In this document: positions 57,120 through 64,000 of the stretch, piece by piece
Layout: each line of letters opens with the position of its first letter
How positions within the stretch are numbered: the stretch's first letter is position 1
Assembly: GCA_942159475.1 (NCBI GenBank)
Contig: OW804097.1
Location: 58,486,986-58,550,985 of the forward strand
Source of the DNA: Sthenelais limicola
Taxonomy: Eukaryota; Annelida; Polychaeta; Phyllodocida; Sigalionidae
Reading direction: 5' to 3'
DNA length: 64,000 nucleotides
Notes under the pieces: model-generated
What the model was told of the DNA's origin: nothing
Seen by the model: only the letters and a program-made list of their open reading frames with translations
The model's database searches: none
Position numbers and translations under genes: made by a program

Positions 57120-58230
57120 TTAGTCGTGATATAGAAATGCTTTTTTGAATAGGTCATATCTGGGTATGTTTTGTTGTAATACTATTCCGTTGAATCTTCT
57201 TGTTCTTCCCAGTGGGATTTGTTCAAAAATGTTGTCATTATCATTTGAGTATATATCATTATGAATTAATTTTAGAAGGTTAAAGTCCATTTTTTTTATC
57301 AAAAAGCAGGCATTTGGTAAGTTGATGAAGATCCAGAGTGGGGTGTAACCTAGGGAGTCCCATTGCTATTTTTAAAGCTCTATTCTGTATAATTTGTATC
57401 TTATCTTTTGAGTTTTTGTTCAAAGACAGGTAAACAAAATTAATATAATCGAAATAACACAGCACCATGGATTTTGTGAGTAGTAGAGCACAGCTTTTTG
57501 TCAGAGAGGGCCTTATAAGCTGGATTGTTCTCAGTCGTGCAGAAGCCTGACCAACTAGATCTCTGAAGCTGCTATCAAAATGTAAGTCTTGTTGAATTGT
57601 GATACCTAGATACTTAAATTTGTGTACCCATTCAATATTTTGATTATTATCTAACTTTAGAGGGATTTCAGTGTTGTGGACTTTTAGCTGTGCTCTATTT
57701 CCTATAAACATGCTCTTAGTTTTGTTCATGTTAATGCTCAGTTTGTTGTAGTTGCTCCATTGAATTATTTTGTTGCAGTCTAAAGATGTATTTTCAAGTA
57801 GTTTGTTATAAGAGCTTTCTACATTTAGTAGCACAATATCATCAGCATATAGTCTGATTTCTCCTTCCAGGGGAAGGTTGTTAACATCATTAATATATAA
57901 GATAAACATCGATGGTCCTAAAATTGAGCCTTGTGGTACTCTGGTTGTTATTTCAGCCACTCTGGATTTTTTATCCAATATTCTGACTTGTTGGCCTCTG
58001 CCATCCAAGTAGTTCTTAAGTAGTTCTTCAACATTCCTTCCTATATTATAGTATTTTAGTTTGTCAATCAGAGGAGCATGAGGAACACAGTCAAAAGCTT
58101 TCCTATAATCGAAAAAAGTACAGCAGATAAACTCCTTTTTATTAAAGGCAGTCAATAGTTTACCCAGTAGGGAAGCTACACATGTAGAGGTAGATTTATT
58201 CTTTCTGTATCCTTATTGGTTGGCAGAGAG
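57120..58230 (-). pseudogene. LINE-4 reverse transcriptase
   Basis: The 291-codon main frame (58155-57280) contains CTFFDYRKAFDCVPHAPL (catalytic Asp), TRVPQGSILGPSMFILYIND, LYADDIVLLN (catalytic Asp pair), FKYLGITIQQD, YFDYINFVYLSL and IQIIQNRALKIAMGLPRL. A second frame (57302-57120) supplies the C-terminus (NIFEQIPLGRTRRFN, RYDLFKKAF). Only one frameshift near 57290 separates them. The catalytic residues are intact. Confidence 0.88.
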
Positions 58231-58270
58231 CATCTGGTGATTCTCAAGGTGAGAGATTAATTTTCTACAT
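57120..58270 (-). mobile_element. LINE-4: 5'-truncated non-LTR retrotransposon
   Basis: The minus-strand RT begins near 58270 (ISHLENHQMLSANQ, then KNKSTSTC) and runs through thumb and C-terminal motif to about 57120. No endonuclease or poly(A) tail was recognised. It lies head to tail with LINE-5, which has different motifs. Confidence 0.82.
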
Positions 58271-58605
58271 TATGAGCTGACCCCTTTCCCTTTGTCCTTG
58301 TTCAGCAATAAAGATCACAAAATGAACAAGGCGAATAAAGCAGGCTTTTCCAAGACTAGCCTGAAGCAGTTAACCAAACCATTTAACTGAACAACCAAGC
58401 TACAGTCTGGTGGTTGATGGTGGATGGCTTCTCCGCATGGTTTGTTTTAAATGTTTTTATTCAGCCAGAGACATTAGGTTGTCATACACTATTCTCAGTT
58501 TTAGCTGATGGAAAAAGGTTAACGTTTATGGAATCGTACATCGAAATAATATAAATAAAGTCATTATTTAATTAGAAAAAATATAGTCAGATCTTACAGA
58601 CATAT
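58271..58605. other. Spacer between two LINEs
   Basis: No gene recognised. It may contain the 3' UTR of LINE-5. Confidence 0.4.
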
Positions 58606-59765
58606 TTATAGTTTAGAAAATAGTGATAATAAATAGAATATTACAAGTATAAGAACCGTCACCAGGGTATAAACATCAATATACCACAGACAAAAGAGCT
58701 TCACATATAGCAGGGAGACTAGACACACCAAAAAATAAGCAAGAAAAAATCTGAAAAAAAGTTCAGATCGAAACAAAAAGACAAACGACAACTGAGGTGG
58801 CCATATCAAGTGCTCAGGCTCTGGAATTTTCCAGATATTTAAGGTGGTATTATACGATTTTATACAGACCTTCTTTACCTCCCTTTTAAAAATTAAACTA
58901 TCCTCAAGAGATTTTACTAAAATCGGTAGAGAGTTCCAATAAGAGTTTACACGTCCAAAAAGGCTCTTCTGGATTTTTTCCTTATTCCAAGGGATAATAG
59001 GGAGTCTAACATCTCTCATATGATATCTATGACGAGGTAAATTTTCAACAGTATTATTACAGGAAAAGAAAACAGTTAGAAATCTCTGCAAACACCTATA
59101 ACAAAGAGGGACAATAGTATACCTCTGGTGTAAATCTGTATTAGAGATTCTAAGAATATTTCTCCTGCTTTTTACCCCATAGCATAAACGAAGACATTGA
59201 TTTTGCTGTATTTGTAATCTTGATATATCCTTTTCATTTGCTAGATCTACCAGCAGTGACCCAAATTCAATAACTGGTAGTATATAGGTTTATAGATCAA
59301 AATGGAAATATCTTCAGTAATGGAATGTCTAATCCTGGGTAATCGTCTGAACAAAATCTGGACCCTCGAACAAGCATTACCAATATGTGAGGTCATATTC
59401 AAACCACTGTCTAAGAGAAAGTCTAAATATCTAAACGACCTAACAATTTCAATTTTTAATCCATCATTAGATATTAAATAATTTCTCTTATTTTTTCGTT
59501 TGGTACCAGAGAATACTTGTAATTTAGTTTGAGTATGGTTGATCGACAGTCCATTTTTCTCAGTCCAGGATCAAAACTTATTTACATCATTCTGGACATT
59601 CACCAGATCTTCATCCCCTTCAATAGTATGCAGTAAGACACAATCGTCAGCATACAGAATTATTTTACCAACAAAATTAACAGAAGATACATCATTGATA
59701 TAAATAATAAACAGGAGTGGCCCTAAAATTGAACCCTGAACGACACCAGCTAGTAAATTGAGCCT
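58606..59765 (-). pseudogene. LINE-5 RT palm, thumb and C-terminus
   Basis: The frames contain [33 protein letters not shown] (catalytic Asp pair), GLSINHTQTKLQVFSG and FRYLDFLLDSGLNM, then IQQNQCLRLCYGVKSRRNI and, in 59091-58606, NLPRHRYHMRDVRLPIIPWN and LFGRVNSYWNSLPILV. Several stops and frameshifts separate the parts. The last 60 codons are very hydrophobic (FFRFFLAYFLVCLVSLLYV), probably read from the 3' UTR. Confidence 0.82.
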
Positions 59766-61195
59766 ATTGTGCTTTTTTCTTTGAATTTTCTCCTTAGTTT
59801 TTCTAAGGCTATGTTTGATTGCTTTTGAGGGAAATTTTCGAGTTTCTTTTTGTTATCAGTTGATTTCATTTCATTTTGTTTCTCGAAGTGACAATGGACA
59901 AACTACTTGGGCCACATCGGTATTGTTGGTCGTGGGACAGAATTTTAAACCTTTCTTTGGGAGATTTTCTTCATCTTTAGATAGGGTTCTACTGGAGAGA
60001 TTAATGATATCACCCTTTGTAAGGATTTTCTATTTTTGTGGGGTTTGAGTTATGCTTTGAGGGGTGAGTAAAGAACAAACACTGTTTTGCTGACACTGCT
60101 CTTTATTTAGGCCTTTCTTGGTTTGAATTTTGTCTTTAATAGGACTATGAGAAGATTCAGTACTTATGGTACACTGTTCATTGTTCGTTTTTCCCTCATT
60201 TAATATGGGGATGGCCATCTGCCCCTGCCTGGCCTGCCATGGGTCGGTCCCTGGCCTCTTCCTCTCCCCGATCCGGTCGGACGGCAAGAGTATGATCTCC
60301 CCGCTACGGAAAACCCAATGGTTTCGAGCTTTCGAGAATCTTGGTGGCCGGATCTATTATGTCGTTCTGAGTGGGCGGGTTGGACTGAATACGGATTCTT
60401 CTTTCGTCCAGCTGTCTGTGCTCACTGTGCTGGAATTTGGCACTGGTGGAATCCCACAGCTTGTACGATTCCTCCATTGTCACCTGGCCTTGTACCATGC
60501 CAAGTGTCTTTCAAGTCCGCAGTTGAACGCAAGGCAATTGAGGTTGTCTGGTTCTGTTTGGCGCTGGATTTTAGCACTGCGGCTGCCAACTCCATAGTTT
60601 CGGCAGCTTGCTTCTTACGGAGCCCGTGGAACTCGTTCCTGAATCCCCTGAATCTTCAGGAGGAAAGTTGGGGTGGCCTCGAGGGCGAAGGCCCAGGGTT
60701 CTAGGACACACCATTTTTCGCTGCCTGTTCTAGGTAGGACGCTCTTAGCAACTGCTTTACCGACTCCAGGTGAGTCGACCTGGCCTGATTCCAGGTACTC
60801 TGAGCCTCAACTGGGATTCCCCTTGTTGTAGGAGGCTGAAAATACAGAGGGATTGTAAATGCATGATCATTTAGATTTCGTCTTATAATCTCTTCTAACC
60901 TTCTATTCTCTTTTGGTTTGATTCTTCTAGACTTTCATAATGATTATTTTCTTTCTCTAGTTCTAGTAGGTTTTCTAGAGTTGTATTCAATTTTTCAATT
61001 TGCTCATTTTGTTTTGAGCTTATTGGGCTGTTTATATCGGAGTTTTGAGTAACTTCTAAAAAAAAGGGAAAAAAAAATTGTTTTCCCTAAACTAAGAACA
61101 TGGACCAGACTAACGCACAATGCACGAGCTCACATCCATACTTCCTAGCGGGCAAGGAAATTAAAAAACCTATCCGATATGCAATTATTCATACA
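59766..61195. mobile_element. Unclassified 1.4-kb insertion inside LINE-5
   Basis: LINE-5 RT sequence stops after LLRSYSVNREHYN (about 61195) and resumes at the P-Q-G-S-like box (59765), so the DNA between is inserted. The segment 60.2-60.85 kb is GC-richer than the rest. On the minus strand it has fragmentary frames (QARSTHLESVKQLLRASYLE, RKKQAAETMELAAAVLK, and an Arg/Gly stretch GSGRGRGQGPTHGRPGRGRW) that could come from a gag-like protein. No domain, terminal repeat or target duplication was recognised. Confidence 0.4.
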
Positions 61196-61640
61196 AATTA
61201 TAATGTTCCCTATTTACAGAGTATGATCGCAACAAAGAGCATAGATTCAACCTAAATCCAGCCTTTTTCAATTTATACATTAAAATTTCAATATCAATAG
61301 AATTAAATGCCTTGGATAGGTCAAAATAAGTAGCCAATGTGTCAATTCCCGTCCTTATTTGCTAAAATAATTTTTACAAACTCATATACTGCTGTGTCGA
61401 CACTTTTACCCTCCCTGAAACCGTGCTGAGAATCAGAGAGAATATTTAAGTTAGACAAATGGTTGTTCATTTTTTCAGCTAGTCTTTTTTCAAAGATCTT
61501 GCTTGTCACTGGGGCTATTGAAATAGGTCGTATGTCTTAATATTTCTGGAATTCTTTTTTTTTCGGAATAAGGGTACATAAAGAGACCTTCCATGCTTGA
61601 GGATAAACACCTGTAGTTCTTATTCTGTTTAGTAAAACTA
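61196..61640 (-). pseudogene. LINE-5 RT fingers
   Basis: Frames include RTTGVYPQAWKVSLCTLIPK, DIRPISIAPVTSKIFEKRLA, HGFREGKSVDTAVYEFVKII and YFDLSKAFNSIDIEILMYKL (catalytic Asp). There is one stop and one or two frameshifts. Motif order is that of CR1/Jockey-type elements. Confidence 0.82.
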
Positions 61641-62152
61641 GCAAATACCCGTGCTTCGCACGGGATTTGCTAGTGGGACAGTGGGCCCCACATCTTTCCA
61701 CTCTCCTTTTTCCCTCCCCAACCATCTTTCTCTTTCAAGTTGTTGTTGCCTCCCATTCCCACCCCCCACCCCCACAACAACGACGTGCAAAGTTTCGGTC
61801 CGCTTCACCCAGGCGTGGATGAGCGGTCATCTGGTTGATGCTTAGCGTCAGACAACATTGTGTCATGACTTTAATCCAACCAATATGCAAACTGCCTCTT
61901 ACTGGTGAAGGGGGCACTGATAGGGGATTGTTTTCAGGCACCAATGGGGACCCTGGATGGGAGTGTTCAATTTCAACCCATTTCGAACCCATTTATAACC
62001 CTGATGTCCTCCAAAAGTGTTAATGAAACATAGTGGAATGGTTCGGCACCTTTTTTGGCAATGTGCATGTGAAATATAATGGAGATTTGGCCAGCGGTTT
62101 CAGAGAAGATAGCAGTTTAAGCCTCGAAAAGCTTATTTTATTAAGATAGAGA
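61638..62152 (-). mobile_element. Helitron/Helentron-like non-autonomous insertion
   Basis: Minus-strand start TCTCTATCTTAATAAAATAA and end CCCGTGCGAAGCACGGG, then TATTTGCTAGT. A 3' hairpin about 6 nt before a CTAG end, a TC start and no clear target duplication fit Helitron-type elements. The hairpin can extend to ACTAGCAAAT on the other side. The insertion separates NFCY from LLNRIRTTG of the LINE-5 frame. There is no Rep or helicase ORF. A MITE or SINE is the alternative. Confidence 0.55.
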
Positions 62153-63030
62153 TAACAAAAATTGTCAATGCATGATGATAAAGCATATTTCACAAAGGTA
62201 GTCGAAAGATTCATCATTCCACTCGATTTTAGAACATCAATCGACTGAATTTCTTTTATGACAGTATCTCTCATAATTTCCTCATCCCATTCAAAAACAG
62301 GGTACATAGGGTCATCCTCAGTATCATTTTCAAAAGCCCTTATTGATGACTTTGGTAGTATTTCACAGAAATATTTATTACTATAATTTGCTGCATCCAC
62401 ACCACAAAGTTTATTTCCACCAGTATCAATTATATGATCAACACTTGATTGGCAAGGACCAGATATTCCAAAAATATTTGATATATGTGACCAGAATTTT
62501 TTCTCATTTTTCTTATATCTATGACAGATATCATTTAAAGCATCTTGCTTCATCCTAAGAACCATCCTCTGTACATCTATACGTAGAGATCTGGCCAGCT
62601 TGAAGTCATCTACATTTTTAGTTTTCCTGGCTTTAAGAAAAGATTTATTTTTTCTATAAATCAATTGTCTCAGCTCTCTGTTATTCACCACCCTACCTTT
62701 ACCGATCTTAAATGTTTGGGTCGGGTATAACCTATCCTGGATATTCAGGAACTCAGTGGCCATTTTGTCACCTAGTATATTTAGGTCGTTCTCATTCCAA
62801 AGACTACCATCTAGTTCATCTACATGGTTGTTAATGGCATCATAGGACTTACGTGATATCGGACGAGATGTATAGCTCTTATTTTCATCATCCGTTACAG
62901 GCTTATGCTTCTTTTTCAAAATTATGAACACAGGGACATGATCACCGATATTTTCGTCAATAGTACCAGATCTATAAATGTACTTACAATTTGAAGCAAT
63001 GAAATCGATTGTTGTACAGGAGGTAGAGGT
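62153..63030 (-). pseudogene. LINE-5 endonuclease end and linker
   Basis: RITSTSCTTIDFIASN followed by GTIDENIGDHVPVFIILKKK is the C-terminal end of an APE-type endonuclease (T-S-T-S-x-x-x-I-D, then G-D-H). The linker frame (62931-62150) has RELRQLIYRKNKSFLKARKT and FWSHISNIFG, as expected before the RT. The first 150 or so residues of the endonuclease are missing. Confidence 0.8.
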
Positions 63031-63954
63031 TATGCGAGTAGGTCAATTCATCCACTTTTATTGGCGACGGAAAAAAGTTGCTAAGAGGTGAGTACTCCGA
63101 TTGGAAGAAGATACCTTTTTCCGTCCATCTGGTTTTTGCGTTACTGAGCTTGAAGCCTTCATCCAGCAATTCTAATTGGTCGTGTTTGTACCAAATGCCC
63201 TCTATCTGGATTTTATCTCTGACTATTTTGCCTACTTTCTTTCCTCCTTTCTTTTCTACATGGTGTTGTATCATACGGAGCTTAGCTTTCCTTTCCTGAA
63301 TTTCTTCTGGAAGATCTGGATTGATGAATACTTTGGGAAAGGTGGAGTTCCCCTTGAGCTTAGCACGTTTGTCGTAGATATAATTTCTAAGCACCTCGTT
63401 CTTTAGTTTCACTAATATTTGCTTGGAACCCAGCTGGAATTTGCCCAACCTTCTAGCGTGAAAGATTTCGTCTTCCTTGATTCTTGGACATAGGCCTATC
63501 TGGTGCAGCACTTGCAATACAACATTATCAATATTTTCTGTGCGATCATATGGAACCCCTGCAATTATAAGATTGGATCGACGCTGGTCAGTTTCGAGAG
63601 AAAACATTTTCTCATGGCCTTGGTCACTTTTCTCGGTCACCTTTTCAAGTTGGGCTCTTAGGGAGATACCCTCCTTCTTCATATTATTTTCACTCAATAC
63701 TAGGTCATCCATTTTACTTATTACCCTTTCGTAATTTTTGTGAGTGCAATTTAATGATTTCTTGAGAGATTCTATGCTTAAATCCTCTTCGTCAATTGAG
63801 TATTTAGATACTGGGGCAAAAGTTCATATAAGGGTATTGGTTCAACTGGATTAGTCAAAGCTTCTTCGTTTGTTTGCTGCCTAGGGATTAGTGGATGCGA
63901 GAATGCTGTCGTTAATTGACCACCGGTCAGAAATGCAGGTCGATTTCCTTCCAT
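62984..63954 (-). pseudogene. LINE-5 ORF1 with the start of a NADAR-like domain
   Basis: ATG at 63954 begins MEGNRPAFLTGGQLTTAFSH. After a 1-nt frameshift near 63815 the frame continues (SKYSIDEEDLSIESLKKS) into a helical part and an L1-ORF1-like nucleic-acid-binding part (RRSNLIIAGVPYDRTEN, KQILVKLKNEVLRNYIYDKR, INPDLPEEIQERKAKLR). It ends with GIFFQSEYSPLSNFFPSPIK then VDELTYS, which I read as the start of a NADAR (YbiA-like) domain. That domain is cut after about 27 residues by the deletion that joins ORF1 to the endonuclease end. Confidence 0.65.
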
Positions 63955-64000
63955 GTTTAGGCGATATTGGGTGAAATTAGGTTTAAGATGGCTCAGAAAT

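Larger units (their letters stand above)
58606..63960 (-). mobile_element. LINE-5: non-LTR retrotransposon with nested insertions
   Basis: On the minus strand ORF1 starts at 63954. It is followed by the end of the endonuclease, the linker (62931 to about 62150), the RT fingers (61645 to about 61195), the RT palm from [10 protein letters not shown] (59760) and the C-terminus to 58606. The pieces are collinear, so they are read as one element broken by two insertions (61638-62152 and about 59770-61195) and one internal deletion at 63.03 kb. The 5' UTR runs out of the window. Confidence 0.75.

Noticed and set aside
60166..60704. Plus-strand ORFs of 128 and 143 codons
   Set aside because: Tryptophan- and serine-rich with no recognisable domain; they overlap fragmentary minus-strand frames within an insertion and look like GC-composition artefacts.
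61537..61725. Single 62-codon ORF spanning the Helitron-like edge
   Set aside because: Its first third is insertion sequence; only the part after the hairpin is LINE-5 RT.

Overview
The window is animal (metazoan) genomic DNA, AT-rich, with spliced genes and heavy, decayed transposon content. The one intact host gene lies on the minus strand between about 17.8 and 4.3 kb. It has 14 coding exons with GT-AG boundaries that join in frame into a 630-residue ferric-chelate-reductase-1-like protein: signal peptide, Reeler, DOMON, cytochrome b561 with four candidate haem histidines, and a C-terminal membrane helix. This gene, together with BEL, Gypsy, DIRS-like and several LINE lineages, fits an aquatic invertebrate such as a mollusc or other lophotrochozoan, or a deuterostome invertebrate. 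The sequence does not fix the phylum.

Layout. 0-4.3 kb: a tRNA-derived SINE, a 1.3-kb element with inverted ends and TTAA at both edges, and small MITEs. 4.3-17.8 kb: the reductase gene, whose introns hold repeated copies of three MITE families (called A, B and C here). 17.8-22 kb: more MITEs and a possible upstream coding exon of the same gene at 20.1 kb. 22.2-24.0 kb: LINE-1 (plus strand, one frameshift). 24.1-25.9 kb: a DIRS-like element with reverse transcriptase, RNase H and a tyrosine recombinase, carrying a 178-bp tandem duplication and no visible catalytic tyrosine. 27.7-28.7 kb: a foldback-like cluster of 15 copies of a 16-mer inside 55-bp inverted arms. 31.5-33.4 kb: LINE-2. 33.4-36.7 kb: low-complexity DNA and one unassigned ORF.

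36.7-42.5 kb: the 3' part of a Gypsy-type LTR element (minus strand), with a 477-bp 3' LTR, a polypurine tract and, in the env position, an unexpected zinc-finger/coiled-coil reading frame. The 5' end of this element abuts LINE-3 (42.5-45.0 kb). 46.2-49.65 kb: a broken spliced gene of an uncharacterised family that may be transposase-like. 50.1-53.9 kb: a BEL/Pao pol on the minus strand, lacking LTRs and most of gag. 54.9-56.7 kb: plus-strand exons of repetitive uncharacterised protein families, separated by a block of palindromes. 57.1-58.3 kb: LINE-4. 58.6-64.0 kb: LINE-5, whose ORF1 carries a NADAR-like segment and whose ORF2 is interrupted by a Helitron-like insertion and by an unclassified 1.4-kb insertion.

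All the retroelements are inactive, with frameshifts, stop codons, deleted catalytic residues or lost termini, so the region beyond 22 kb reads as a nested transposon graveyard upstream of one conserved membrane oxidoreductase gene. No bacterial features, CRISPR arrays, rRNA or functional tRNA genes were found.
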